Positions 1 to 9,239 of a DNA stretch of 64,000 nt are shown one piece after another. Below the pieces are notes generated by a model that saw only the letters and a program-made list of their open reading frames with translations, had not been told where the DNA came from and did not search any database. The position numbers and the translations under genes were made by a program. This DNA is from Candidatus Dormiibacterota bacterium (lineage in GTDB: Bacteria > Chloroflexota > Dormibacteria > Aeolococcales > Aeolococcaceae), in NCBI GenBank assembly GCA_003162415.1, contig PMOL01000006.1, positions 44,983 to 108,982 of the forward strand, in the 5' to 3' direction. Every line of letters starts with the position of its first letter. Position 1 is the stretch's first letter.

Positions 1-1140
1 TCGGAGCTGGTCATGCGCGCACGCTATCGGGCGTCGGTGGACGGACCACACGTCGTCGGTGTCGCCGGCGTTGGGGTGCTGAGCATCGCCATCGACGGAT
101 CGGTGCTCGCGGAGGCAACGACCCTCCATCCCACCGAGGTCGTCGAGGCCTTATCGCGCCCACCCGAACTGCGTGTGCCCATCGAGCTGAATGCGGGTGG
201 GGAGGTGGAGATCCGAGCCGCGTACCGGCCCAATGTCCGCGGGCCGGAGGCGGGCTTTGTCACGATGCGGCTCGGAGTCACCCCGCGACTCGACGAGAGC
301 CAATTGCTCGACGAGGCGGTTGCCTCCGCACGTGAAGCCGACGTCGCGGTGGTCGTGGTCGGGTCGGCGGAGGGGACGGAGAGCGAGGGGTACGACCGGG
401 ACACCCTGTCGCTTCCGGGGCGGCAGGACGAGCTCGTCAGACGGGTTGCCGCGGTGCAACCGAACACTGTGGTCATCGTCAATTCGGGGATGCCGGTGCT
501 GATGCCCTGGGTTGACGATGTCGCAGCGCTTATCCAGGTCTGGCTCCCGGGCCAGGCGTTCGGCGAGGCACTGACCGACTGCTTGCTCGGCGTTGTCGAG
601 CCGGGGGGCCGCCTCCCCATCTCGATTCCTCGTGGAGCCGCCGATTCACCGGTTCTCGACGCCACCCCTAAGGGCGGAGAGATCGCGTACTCGGAGGGCC
701 TGCTGGTCGGCTACCGCGGCTATGACCGCAGCGAGCGCGAGCCACTTTTCTGCTTCGGCCATGGCCTCAGCTACACCGAATGGAGCTACGACTCGCTCGT
801 GCTGGAATCCGATGCGCTGCAACGAGATCAGGACCTGCCCGTGGTGGTCACCGTGCGCAACGCCGGTCAGCGTGCCGGCCGCGACGTCGTGCAGGTCTAC
901 CTTGAGACCCCCGACGATGATCCCAGCCGGCCGCTACGAGTCCTTGCGGCGTTCGCCACCGTCGAAGCCGATGCCGGTCAGACGGCGGAAGCACGGATGG
1001 TGATCCCGGCTCGCGCGTTCGCCCGTTTCGATACAGGCGCGGGCGGCTGGGTCTGGCCGCCGGCCTCGTACCTGGTGCGGGTGGGAAGGTCGTCCCGCGA
1101 TCTCCGCCTGGCTCAGCCCGTGCAACTCGGAGCCGGTTAG
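1..1140 (+). CDS. GH3 family beta-glucosidase, C-terminal part (5' end outside window)
   Basis: The frame is open to the first base, so this is the C-terminal end of a longer gene. The visible 379 or so residues hold the tail of an insert of PA14-like character, the GH3 C-terminal alpha/beta sandwich (VVVVGSAEGTESEGYDRDTLSLPG, then the VNSGMPVLMPW and GGRLPISIP segments), the FGHGLSYT motif and a closing fibronectin-III-like domain. The order is that of large bacterial beta-glucosidases that release terminal glucose or xylose from oligosaccharides. The TESEGYDR segment is typical of the acid/base loop region. The N-terminal TIM barrel with the nucleophile Asp is not in the window. A carbohydrate ABC transporter 10 kb downstream fits sugar use, but they are not one operon. 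Confidence 0.9.
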   Translation, partial: SELVMRARYRASVDGPHVVGVAGVGVLSIAIDGSVLAEATTLHPTEVVEALSRPPELRVPIELNAGGEVEIRAAYRPNVRGPEAGFVTMRLGVTPRLDESQLLDEAVASAREADVAVVVVGSAEGTESEGYDRDTLSLPGRQDELVRRVAAVQPNTVVIVNSGMPVLMPWVDDVAALIQVWLPGQAFGEALTDCLLGVVEPGGRLPISIPRGAADSPVLDATPKGGEIAYSEGLLVGYRGYDRSEREPLFCFGHGLSYTEWSYDSLVLESDALQRDQDLPVVVTVRNAGQRAGRDVVQVYLETPDDDPSRPLRVLAAFATVEADAGQTAEARMVIPARAFARFDTGAGGWVWPPASYLVRVGRSSRDLRLAQPVQLGAG

Positions 1141-1235
1141 CCGCCCATTGTCGACCCGGTCGTCTTGACCCGCGCGGTCCTGGCGGAGTAGCGTCGGCGC
1201 CCTGACGCCGTCGGCGTGATCACGGGGGTTGCACC

Positions 1236-2633
1236 ATGCATTGCGGGCAAACGACACGACGGAGCCGACTGGCAGTCGTGTGCGCCATCGCACTCGGAGC
1301 GGGAACTCTGGCATTCGGCGCCGCGCCCACCGTCCTGGCATCAGGGCACGCTCGGACACTCACGGGGACGCTGCACGACGGTGCCACCTACCTGATCCAG
1401 GTTCCAGCCAACTGGAATGGCACGCTCGTCCTCTACAGCCACGGCTACGTCACGCCCGGGAGCCCGAACCCGGCGACCGACGTGGGCGACCCGCTCACTG
1501 GCCAATGGCTGCTGAGCAACGGCTACGCGCTTGCAGGATCGTCCTACGCAACAACGGGCTGGGCGCTCCAGCAGGCGATTCCGGATCAGCTCTCGACGTT
1601 GAACACCTTCGACCGGCGAGTCGGCACCCCCACCCGGACGATCGCCTGGGGCCATTCGCTCGGTGGAATGATCACGGCTGCCCTGCTCCAGGTCGCACCT
1701 GATCGCTTCATCGCGGCGCTCCCGATGTGCGGCGTGGTTGGAGGAGGCGTGGGCACGTGGAACGTTGCGCTGGATGCGGCGGTTGCCGTGCAGCAACTCC
1801 TCGGCCCGGCCTCCGGCCTGCAGGTGGTCAACATCACCGACCCGACCACCAACCTCGGGATCGCCGAGACCTTGTTCGCCGCGGCGCAGGCCACGCCGCA
1901 GGGGAGAGCTCGCATCGCTCTCGCCAGCGCGCTCGGCGACGTTCCGGGCTGGTTCAACCCGGCGAGCCCTGAGCCCGCCCCGACCGACTACGTCACCCAG
2001 GAGGCGAATCAGTTCCTCTGGCAGACACAGGTCGACGGTCCATTTGCGTATCTTCTCCGGGCCGAGCTGGAGGCGCGGGCGGGCGGCAACGTGTCCTGGA
2101 CCACCGGCGTCAACTTCACGCAGCAGCTCGCGATGTCCTCTGATTACGCGGAGGTCCAGGGGTTGTATTCATCCGCCGGCCTGAGCCTGAGCGCCGATCT
2201 CGCGAACCTCCAGGCCTCGAAGCCGATCGCCGCGGCCCCCACGGCAGTGAAGTACCTGACCAAGTACATCACCTTCAACGGCGATCTCGATCGTCCGGTG
2301 CTCACCCTCCACACGACCGGCGACGGTCTGGTCGTCAACCAGGCGGAGCAGGCCTATCGGGCGGTCGCCCAGGACGCGGGCGACGCCCAGAATCTCCGCG
2401 AGGGATACGTGAGTCGCGCCGGTCACTGCACCTTTACGCCGGCGGAGACGATCGCCGCATTCCAGACGCTGATCCACCGCGTGGACACCGGCATGTGGGG
2501 CGACAGCACGGCGGCGGATGATCTGGAGGCTGCGGCAACCGCGCTCGGCCCCACCTACAACACCGTGCCTGCGGCCTTCATCGTGTTCCAGCCGACCCGC
2601 TTCCTCCGTCCGTTCGACCTCGGTCAGAACTGA
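1236..2633 (+). CDS. secreted alpha/beta hydrolase
   Basis: 465 residues. The N-terminus has an arginine-containing n-region, a hydrophobic core (LAVVCAIALGAGTLAFGA) and an Ala-rich cleavage region near residue 35, so export is expected. The alpha/beta-hydrolase nucleophile elbow GHSLGG lies near residue 140, a candidate acid Asp in TTGDG and a candidate His in AGHCTF near residue 400. An oxyanion-type segment LYSHGY follows the first strand. The substrate cannot be read from the sequence; esterase, lipase or tannase-like activity are all possible. ATG 1236 is chosen because the signal peptide starts there; the ribosome site (GGGGG at about 1224) is weak. Confidence 0.75.
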   Translation: MHCGQTTRRSRLAVVCAIALGAGTLAFGAAPTVLASGHARTLTGTLHDGATYLIQVPANWNGTLVLYSHGYVTPGSPNPATDVGDPLTGQWLLSNGYALAGSSYATTGWALQQAIPDQLSTLNTFDRRVGTPTRTIAWGHSLGGMITAALLQVAPDRFIAALPMCGVVGGGVGTWNVALDAAVAVQQLLGPASGLQVVNITDPTTNLGIAETLFAAAQATPQGRARIALASALGDVPGWFNPASPEPAPTDYVTQEANQFLWQTQVDGPFAYLLRAELEARAGGNVSWTTGVNFTQQLAMSSDYAEVQGLYSSAGLSLSADLANLQASKPIAAAPTAVKYLTKYITFNGDLDRPVLTLHTTGDGLVVNQAEQAYRAVAQDAGDAQNLREGYVSRAGHCTFTPAETIAAFQTLIHRVDTGMWGDSTAADDLEAAATALGPTYNTVPAAFIVFQPTRFLRPFDLGQN

Positions 2634-2759
2634 GCCGGATCGGGTCATCGGCCACCGGGGCTGCGCGGGTTCGACCGCGCGCCTCGGTGGTCGCCGTGGA
2701 CGTGACCGACGAGGCATGCTAGACGGCATGCGTGGCTTCAGCAAGCCGGGCGTGGCCCG

Positions 2760-3827
2760 ATGAGCATCGTGGTGCTGCTCGCCACCGCTCTCGCGGCGGG
2801 GGTCGAGTGGGTCGAGGCACTGACCATCGTCCTCGCCGTCGGCCTTTTCAAAGGGTGGCGGAGCGCATTCGTGGGGATGGCAGTCGGCTTCGTGGCACTC
2901 GCTGTCCTGGTGGCCGTCTTCGGGATCACGATCACCTCAAGGGTGTCGATCGATGCCGCCCGGACGGTGGTCGGCGTCTTTCTTCTCCTCTTCGGGCTGA
3001 AGTGGCTCCACAAGGCCATCCTCCGCTCGAGTGGCCTGAAATCGTCGCACGACGAGGCCAAGATCTTTGAAGAGACGAAGGAGGTGCTCACGGCATCGGG
3101 GTCGGTCTCGTCCGGGCTCGATCGGGCAGGCGTGACCACTGCCCTGAGCGGGGTGTTCCTTGAAGGTCTCGAGGTGGTTTTCATCGTCGTGGCACTTGGC
3201 GGCCTGCAGGACATCCCCTCGGCCGTGATCGGCGCGGTCGTTGCACTGGTCATCGTCGCGGGCGCGGGCATTGCCTTCCGGCGTCCGCTGACGCGAGTCC
3301 CGGAGAACGCGATGAAGTACGTGGTCGGGATCATGCTGACCTCGTTCGGCACCTTCTTCAGCGGCGAAGGCATCGGCGTCCACTGGTGGGGCGACGACCT
3401 CAGCCTGCTGATCCTCGTGGCCGCCTACGGCCTCGCATCGCTCGCCTTCGTCTGGTTCCTGCGGCGACCGCGTAGTCAGGCGTCGTCAGGAGGCGGAGTG
3501 GAGCGAGTGATCCGAGCGATCGCCCTGGAGATCTGGGGACTGTTCGTCGACGACGGCGCGGTCGCGGTCGTCGCGGTGGTCGCTCTGCTAGCGGTTGCTC
3601 TGTTCGTGCAGCATCAGGGCGACGGGCACAGCATCGCCGGGATCGTGCTGATCGCGGGCGTGCTGATCGCCGTCTGGGTGGGTCTGTCGAGCGCAGCCAA
3701 GGCATCCCGCAAGCCGGTCAGCACTGTGTCCCCCGAGCACGTTGCGCAGCCGCCTGTACCTGATGACACACTCGTCGCACCTGAGACACGGGACGCCGCG
3801 CTCATCGGCCCGCCCGCGGACCGATAA
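2760..3827 (+). CDS. COG4280-type multipass membrane protein
   Basis: 355 residues with about eight hydrophobic segments. Two related halves each open with a paired-glutamate helix: VEWVEALTIVLAVG near residue 14 and LEGLEVVFIVVALG near residue 135. The conserved PEN...GIMLTSFGTFFSGEG block matches the uncharacterised COG4280 membrane family. Paired E-x-x-E helices recall FTR1 iron permeases and GDT1/UPF0016 transporters, so cation transport is a reasonable guess but only a guess. The C-terminal 40 residues are a polar tail. It stands alone, with 530 bases free downstream. Confidence 0.7.
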   Translation: MSIVVLLATALAAGVEWVEALTIVLAVGLFKGWRSAFVGMAVGFVALAVLVAVFGITITSRVSIDAARTVVGVFLLLFGLKWLHKAILRSSGLKSSHDEAKIFEETKEVLTASGSVSSGLDRAGVTTALSGVFLEGLEVVFIVVALGGLQDIPSAVIGAVVALVIVAGAGIAFRRPLTRVPENAMKYVVGIMLTSFGTFFSGEGIGVHWWGDDLSLLILVAAYGLASLAFVWFLRRPRSQASSGGGVERVIRAIALEIWGLFVDDGAVAVVAVVALLAVALFVQHQGDGHSIAGIVLIAGVLIAVWVGLSSAAKASRKPVSTVSPEHVAQPPVPDDTLVAPETRDAALIGPPADR

Positions 3828-4359
3828 GGGAAGGGGACGCGTCACCGGCTAACCAGCCGATCCAACCTGCATGCCCACGGCCATGCAGAACAGAGTGAAC
3901 GCGGGTCCGTTAGGCGCATTTGGGCGGATCCCGCGCCGCGAATGCCCACGGGCTGGGTGGGCGCGACGAACCGATGCACAGCGTCCGGCCGCCGCTCGAA
4001 TCATTACCGCGAGAGATGGATGTCGGGCGCTCGATCTACGTTTCTGCGTGCAATCCTCGACTGCGCAAGTCTGCGCAAACAGTCGCGCAAACCCCTTGCG
4101 ATTGTGCGCAGCGCGGGACGCCAGACGAGGGGGCTTGACGGAACCCCTATAACACCGCGATCATGTCGCCGTCAGTACGAACCGGCAGCCTGTTGAGTGG
4201 AGAACTGGTGCCCGGATTCATCGCTTCCTCGGCGTCGCGGGTCTGGCTGAGCGCGCTGGCTCGGCACAGTGGCCGTCTCCACGCGACGTTCCCCGCGGTA
4301 GTCCGCTTCGACGGTGTTGCTTCCGCCATGGCCGCGTACATATAGAGGTATAGGCACAC
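3828..4359. other. intergenic region ahead of the cytochrome oxidase operon
   Basis: No convincing gene in 530 bases; the short open frames here lack family features. The region holds a cluster of CTGCGCAA-type repeats at 4061-4111 (listed separately) and probably the operon promoter. Just before the first oxidase gene there is an AT-rich stretch (4338-4352) and an AGAGG ribosome site at 4344-4348. Confidence 0.5.
4061..4111. promoter_or_regulatory. clustered CTGCGCAA repeats, operator-like
   Basis: CTGCGCAA occurs at 4061 and again exactly 10 bases later at 4071, a third GCGCAA at 4085, and inverted copies (TTGCG at 4096, TTGTGCGCA at 4102) follow. Ten-base spacing puts the boxes on one face of the helix. 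It lies 250 bases ahead of the oxidase operon and may bind its regulator; the regulator is unknown. Confidence 0.35.
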
Positions 4360-4965
4360 ATGCGATCGAGAATCTGGATCCTCGTGGCCGGCGTGGTCGT
4401 AGCGGGCGTGCTCGTCGGGTTCTTCGTGACACGCTTCCTGAATCCGACGCCCGAACAGATCACAGCGACATCCACCTCCGCGACGATCCAGGGAAAACCG
4501 GTCGTCAACTTCACGCTCACGACAGTCGGCACTATCGGGTACGGACCGCATCCGGCGTGGGTGTCCTATCTGCCCACCACGTACCTCAAGGTCCCGGCCG
4601 GAGCGGTGGTGCACATTACCATCGACCAGCAGGACAGCCCGTCCGGGCTGCGCAACCCCTACTTCTCGCTGGTCCGAGGCACGGTCAACAACGAGATGAC
4701 AGTCAACGGCAAGGTGATGCAGGCGCTCGACCCGACCACCCCGGCACACACCTTTACCGTTCCCGATCTCGGGGTCAGCGTTCCTCTCGAGGGTATCTCC
4801 GGGAGTGCGACGCAGAATGTGGTCGAGTTCGATTTCGTTGTTCCTGATCAGAAGGGACTCTTCCGCTGGCAGTGTTTCGTCCCGTGCGGGGCCGGCACAC
4901 TCTATGGGAACGGCGGCCCGATGCAGACACTCGGCTACATGGCCGGCGAGCTCCAGGTGGGCTGA
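4360..4965 (+). CDS. membrane-anchored cupredoxin-like protein
   Basis: 201 residues: an N-terminal membrane anchor (residues 5-25) and an external beta-rich domain that ends in FRWQCFVPCGAGTLYGNGGPM. The C-x3-C-G...M spacing resembles the CuA or cupredoxin ligand loop of oxidase subunit II, but the His usually found after the second Cys is missing. It opens the oxidase operon, 3 bases before coxB, so an electron-transfer or copper-delivery role in the same complex is likely. ATG 4360 follows AGAGG at 4344-4348. Whether copper is bound, and at which kind of centre, is inference. Confidence 0.65.
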   Translation: MRSRIWILVAGVVVAGVLVGFFVTRFLNPTPEQITATSTSATIQGKPVVNFTLTTVGTIGYGPHPAWVSYLPTTYLKVPAGAVVHITIDQQDSPSGLRNPYFSLVRGTVNNEMTVNGKVMQALDPTTPAHTFTVPDLGVSVPLEGISGSATQNVVEFDFVVPDQKGLFRWQCFVPCGAGTLYGNGGPMQTLGYMAGELQVG

Positions 4966-4968
4966 CCG

Positions 4969-5820
4969 ATGAGAAACAGAGCCACCGCAACGCGGGTCGT
5001 CCTCATCGTCTGGATCGTCGCCGCCGTGGGCGGCGATGTGGCCCTGGCGTTTGGTCCGATCCCGCCAGGGCAAGCGTCGGACCTAGCGTCGAGCGAGAGT
5101 CTAACCATCCTGCTCTTGGCTGAGGCGGCTTGGCCGGTGTTCTCGGCGGTGCTCGCGGCGCTCTTTTTCACCCTCGTGGTCAACAAGATTGCTCCACCGA
5201 CCGCCGAGGTGAGCGCCTCGGCATTGCGAGGGAACACCCGGGTGCAGACCGTCTGGATCGTTACCACGCTCGTGGTCGTGTTGAGCATTGCTGTCTACGG
5301 CACCGTGGCGCTGGCGATCGACGTGCCGGGGACCGGTATCTCAACCACCTCCGCGTCGCTGCCGATGCCGACGTCCACGGATCAACCGCTCGAGGTCCAG
5401 GTGATCGCCCAGCAGTGGTGGTTCACGTACCGATACCCAGCCTATGGCGGCATCGAGACCGCGCAACTGGTGCTGCCGGTCAACCAGAAGATCCAGTTCC
5501 ACGTCACGTCGCTCGACGTCATCCACTCCTTCAATTTCTACGCACTCGGCGTCAAGGCTGACGCGGTTCCCCTCAACGACAACGTCATCACGGCGACGCC
5601 CACGCAGGTCGGAACCTACCGCGTCCAGTGCACGGAACTCTGCGGGCTCTGGCACGGGAACATGGCCGACAACACCGCGATGGTGGTCAGCGCCTCGGAT
5701 TTCTCGGCCTGGATTCAGGAGCAGACGGCTCTGGACGCCCCGATCATGAAGTACCTCCCGCCGTACAGCCACACGTACAGTGGTTCGAACCTACCGCAGC
5801 CCGGGGTGTACGCACCGTGA
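4969..5820 (+). CDS. coxB: cytochrome c oxidase subunit II
   Basis: 283 residues with two N-terminal transmembrane hairpin helices and a periplasmic CuA domain. QQWWFTYRYP is the conserved aromatic region that passes electrons, VIHSFNFYALGVKADAVP supplies the first CuA His, and QCTELCGLWHGNM carries the Cys-x3-Cys-x3-His-x2-Met ligand set complete. There is no fused cytochrome c domain, unlike caa3 subunit II of Bacillus and Thermus. It accepts electrons for subunit I, encoded directly downstream. Confidence 0.95.
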   Translation: MRNRATATRVVLIVWIVAAVGGDVALAFGPIPPGQASDLASSESLTILLLAEAAWPVFSAVLAALFFTLVVNKIAPPTAEVSASALRGNTRVQTVWIVTTLVVVLSIAVYGTVALAIDVPGTGISTTSASLPMPTSTDQPLEVQVIAQQWWFTYRYPAYGGIETAQLVLPVNQKIQFHVTSLDVIHSFNFYALGVKADAVPLNDNVITATPTQVGTYRVQCTELCGLWHGNMADNTAMVVSASDFSAWIQEQTALDAPIMKYLPPYSHTYSGSNLPQPGVYAP

Positions 5821-5857
5821 CCGCATTCGACTCGCCAACAAACACGAGGGAGCTGAT

Positions 5858-7798
5858 GTGGACGTTGTAAGCACCGCGCGGCCGCTGATGTCGGCACGGC
5901 CGACCCTGGCACGACGGCTCAATGAGTGGGGGCTGCTGCTCGGACTGATCGGCGCCGTCATCGGCTTCATCGCCGGATACGCCCTCGGCAGTGGTGCCAT
6001 ATCCAACTTCTATGGAGGCGGCGGCGAACCGACCTCGCTTGGCTCTGATCCCGGGATCCTCCTCGGCTACGCGATGAGCGCGCTCGGGTTCCTCACCGGC
6101 ATGGGGTTCTTGAACTACCCGATCGGCCGCCTTCTTGGCGCCAAGAGGCCCACCGAGGAGGACAACGCGTACCTGCACGGTGAGGGCGGTGGCCTCGGCC
6201 GGTACTTCCGTATGACGACCGATCACAAGGTGATCGGAATGCAGTACCTCGTGATGATCCTCGCGTTCCTGTTCATCGGTGGGCTGGGGGCGATGTTCAT
6301 CCGGACCGAGCTGCTCACCCCGGTGCCGTCGGTAGCGAACGCCCAGTCATACCTGACCCTGGTCGGCTTGCACAGCACGCTGATGATCTTCATGGCATCG
6401 GCGGCGATCATGGGACCGTTCGCCAACTACTTCCTGCCGATCATGATCGGCACGCGGAACATGGCGTTTCCTCGCCTCGAGGCGATGACGTTCTGGCTCC
6501 TGCCTCCGGCCGGGTTGATCCTGCTGTCCACCGTCTTCCTCGGCGGCTTCACCACCGGTTGGACGGGCTACGCACCGCTCGCCGATCAGAACGTGCTCGG
6601 CATGGACTCATACCTCATGGGATTCGCCCTGATCGGCCTCTCGATCGGCCTCGCTGGCATGAACATGATCGCGACGATCATGACCATGCGTGCCCCGGGG
6701 ATGGCGTTGAGTCGCATGCCGGTCTTCGTGTGGTCCGTTCTCGTTACGTCATTCCTCGGCGCGCTCGCAGCGCCAGCACTGATCGCCGCGGTACTCATGG
6801 AGATGTTCAGCCGCACTTATCAGGCGACGTTCTTCATTCCTGCGGGCGGCGGCTCCCCCTACCTGTGGGAGAACCTCTTCTGGTTCTTCGGCCACCCTGA
6901 GGTTTACATCTTTATGGTCCCGGCGTTTGGCCTGGTCATGGAGATGCTCCCGGCCTTCGCCAGAAAGCCGCTCTGGGGACGTCGCGTGGGAATCGGCGGC
7001 ATGGTCGGGGTCGGCGTGCTGAGCTTCGTGGTCTGGCAGCACCACCTGTTTGTCAGCGGCATCGCACCCTCGCTGCGACCCTTCTACATGTTCTCCACGG
7101 AGATGATCTCGGTGCCGACCGGCATCATCTACCTGGTGGCGTTGGGAACACTGTGGCGTGCGCACACCCGATTCTCGACTCCAATGCTGTTCATCTTCGC
7201 CTTCTTCTTCAACTTCCTGATCGGTGGGTTCACAGGCGTCTTCCTCTCTGACGTCCCGAGCGACTTCACGCTCCATGCCAGCTACTTCGTCCAGGCTCAC
7301 TTCCACTACACGATCATGGGTGGTGAGGTCTTCGCGCTGATGGGCGCGATCGTCTACTACCTCCCGAAGATGACGGGTCGCACCATGGACATCAGGCTGC
7401 TGCGCTTCCAGTTCTGGGCAGTGTTCATCACGTTCAATGGGACGTTCATCTCCCTCATCGCGGTCGGCATCATGGGCATGACACGCCGCGTCATCAGCTA
7501 CGCAGCATATCTGCAACCGCTCAACGACAGCGCGACCATATTCGCGTACGGACTGGGCCTGTCGATGGCGCTCTTCCTGGGCATTCTCATCTGGGAGGTG
7601 GTCATCAAGCAGCGGGTTGCCGCCTTCAATCCGTGGGAATCGTTGGGAGTCGAATGGCAGGTGCCCACGCCGGTGCCCACCTTCAACTTTGATCGGATGC
7701 CGGTTTCGTGGTCGCTCCCAGACAATTACGACACTGGGAAGCCCGCCGCGGACTTCGGACCCACCGTCCCGGCATTGAGTGGAGCTGAGCATGAGTGA
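5858..7798 (+). CDS. coxA: cytochrome c oxidase subunit I
   Basis: The catalytic heme-copper subunit. Seen in order: TDHKVIGMQY at the start of the classic core, LHSTLMIF with the low-spin heme His, FFGHPEVYIF with the CuB His and cross-linked Tyr, QHHLFVSG with the paired CuB His, and AHFHYTIMGG with the heme ligand His. GTG 5858 is preferred because GAGGGAG (5846-5852) sits 5 bases before it; the frame stays open upstream to 5780 inside coxB, and ATG 5888 is an alternative. About 90 residues with two extra hydrophobic helices precede the usual core, which is longer than textbook subunit I. It overlaps coxC by 8 bases. Confidence 0.95.
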   Translation: MDVVSTARPLMSARPTLARRLNEWGLLLGLIGAVIGFIAGYALGSGAISNFYGGGGEPTSLGSDPGILLGYAMSALGFLTGMGFLNYPIGRLLGAKRPTEEDNAYLHGEGGGLGRYFRMTTDHKVIGMQYLVMILAFLFIGGLGAMFIRTELLTPVPSVANAQSYLTLVGLHSTLMIFMASAAIMGPFANYFLPIMIGTRNMAFPRLEAMTFWLLPPAGLILLSTVFLGGFTTGWTGYAPLADQNVLGMDSYLMGFALIGLSIGLAGMNMIATIMTMRAPGMALSRMPVFVWSVLVTSFLGALAAPALIAAVLMEMFSRTYQATFFIPAGGGSPYLWENLFWFFGHPEVYIFMVPAFGLVMEMLPAFARKPLWGRRVGIGGMVGVGVLSFVVWQHHLFVSGIAPSLRPFYMFSTEMISVPTGIIYLVALGTLWRAHTRFSTPMLFIFAFFFNFLIGGFTGVFLSDVPSDFTLHASYFVQAHFHYTIMGGEVFALMGAIVYYLPKMTGRTMDIRLLRFQFWAVFITFNGTFISLIAVGIMGMTRRVISYAAYLQPLNDSATIFAYGLGLSMALFLGILIWEVVIKQRVAAFNPWESLGVEWQVPTPVPTFNFDRMPVSWSLPDNYDTGKPAADFGPTVPALSGAEHE

Positions 7799-8393
7799 CG
7801 CCAGTCCCACGGGGCTATCCGTTATCGACGAGACTCAAGGTGGCGGGCATACGCTCATCTTCAGCTCCCGGCTGGTGATGGCGGCCAATACGACGCTTCA
7901 GTTGAGCCTGCTCTTCGCATTCCTGTATCTGCGAGCCAACAACTTCGGGAGCATGTGGCACCCGAGTGGCGTCGGTACGCCGCCGCAGGTGCTCGCGCTG
8001 ATCGCGCTCGCGTTCCCGGTCGTCGGGGTGGTCGCTCTCCTAGCGGTTTCGAATGCTGTCAGCAGCGCACGCGAATCCAGCGCGGTCACGGGATTGCTCT
8101 GGTTGGCATTCCTGGCCACAGTGCTCACGGGCGCCGTGAGGATCCTGCTCATGTACCAGTTCAACTGGACGCTCAACAGCGCTGGGACGTACGCCGACGT
8201 GTCGACGCTCTGGTATGCGGTCTTGCTTGCTGAGTTCATCGGAGTCAGCGCCTGGTTGCTCAGCCTGGTCATGGGGCACGTGCGCGGCACCGATCGCCTC
8301 GGTTCGGCGCATGCCCGGGCCATCCTGGAGCAGTGGACCTACATTACCGGCGTCTCCATCGCGGTATACCTGCTGATCCAGTACGCCTCATAG
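7791..8393 (+). CDS. coxC: cytochrome c oxidase subunit III-like protein
   Basis: About 200 residues with five predicted membrane helices, in the position and with the layout of the short bacterial heme-copper oxidase subunit III. It lacks catalytic residues, as the family does; its role is stability and proton or oxygen access to subunit I. ATG 7791 is chosen because GGAG lies 6 bases upstream and it overlaps the coxA stop by 8 bases, which suggests translational coupling. Sequence identity to the family is modest, so the call leans partly on position. Confidence 0.75.
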   Translation: MSDASPTGLSVIDETQGGGHTLIFSSRLVMAANTTLQLSLLFAFLYLRANNFGSMWHPSGVGTPPQVLALIALAFPVVGVVALLAVSNAVSSARESSAVTGLLWLAFLATVLTGAVRILLMYQFNWTLNSAGTYADVSTLWYAVLLAEFIGVSAWLLSLVMGHVRGTDRLGSAHARAILEQWTYITGVSIAVYLLIQYAS

Positions 8394-8399
8394 GCCGGC

Positions 8400-9239
8400 A
8401 TGCTCTGGCCACCGCTGCTCAACTGGAGTTTCGAACCAGTACCGATCGTGGGATGCGCGACGGCCGCCTATCTCTACTGGCGCGGGCGGAGGACGGCGTC
8501 GCCGGCGCTCGGCCGTGCCGCATCATGGGATAACGGGGACACGGCGTTCGCACTCGGCATCGCGGCGCTCCTGCTCGCCCTCGTGTCGCCGATCTCGTAC
8601 TTCGACACGACGTTCCAGTGGGACCACATGGTGCAGCATGTGCTCCTCCTGCTGGTCGCTCCACCGCTCATCCTGCTTGCCGATCCGTTTCGAACTGCGT
8701 GGGCCGGTTATCTCGCCGCGCAGGGAAGGCCCATCTCGGTCGAGGGAACCTGGCCGGCACGCGCGATGCGGGTGCTCCACGCTGGGCCTAAAGCCGCGAC
8801 CATTGTTGTGCTCGCGTTCAGCGTCGACCTCCTGGTCTGGCACCTCCCGAGCATCTACAACGCCACGCTCCGGCTTGCGTCAGTGCACGATGTCGAGCAT
8901 CTGACGTTTCTCGTCGCCGGCCTTCTGTTCTGGGACCAGGTGATCAGCCCCGTCAAAGCGGCTGGGCGGCTCTCGATGCTCGGACGCGCGGTCGTGGTCA
9001 TGGTGGGGATGTTCGTGAGCTGGGGCCTCGCCATCGTCATCGGATATGCGACCCAACCGCTGTACGCGTACCCGGTGCACACGGGTGGATTGAGCCTGCT
9101 GGGGGACCAGGAGATCGCCGCGGGAGTGATGTGGGTACCGGGAGGCACCCCGTTCCTCATCGCATTGCTCTACCTCGGCATCCGGTGGTTCGAGATCGAC
9201 GACCGCTCAACGACGAGCGCCGCGATCGTGCAGTCGTGA
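8400..9239 (+). CDS. ctaG: cytochrome c oxidase assembly factor CtaG (Caa3 type)
   Basis: 279 residues, about seven membrane helices. HMVQHVLLLLVAPPLILL and HDVEHLTFLVAGLLFW are the His-containing motifs of the Caa3_CtaG family, which is needed to build a caa3-type oxidase, probably at the copper-insertion step. It starts 7 bases after coxC and its stop overlaps the next start (GTGA). Confidence 0.9.
   Translation: MLWPPLLNWSFEPVPIVGCATAAYLYWRGRRTASPALGRAASWDNGDTAFALGIAALLLALVSPISYFDTTFQWDHMVQHVLLLLVAPPLILLADPFRTAWAGYLAAQGRPISVEGTWPARAMRVLHAGPKAATIVVLAFSVDLLVWHLPSIYNATLRLASVHDVEHLTFLVAGLLFWDQVISPVKAAGRLSMLGRAVVVMVGMFVSWGLAIVIGYATQPLYAYPVHTGGLSLLGDQEIAAGVMWVPGGTPFLIALLYLGIRWFEIDDRSTTSAAIVQS

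Noticed and set aside
4135..4153. TTGACG followed by TATAAC as a promoter for the oxidase operon
   Set aside because: The spacer is only 7 bases, too short for a sigma-70 promoter.
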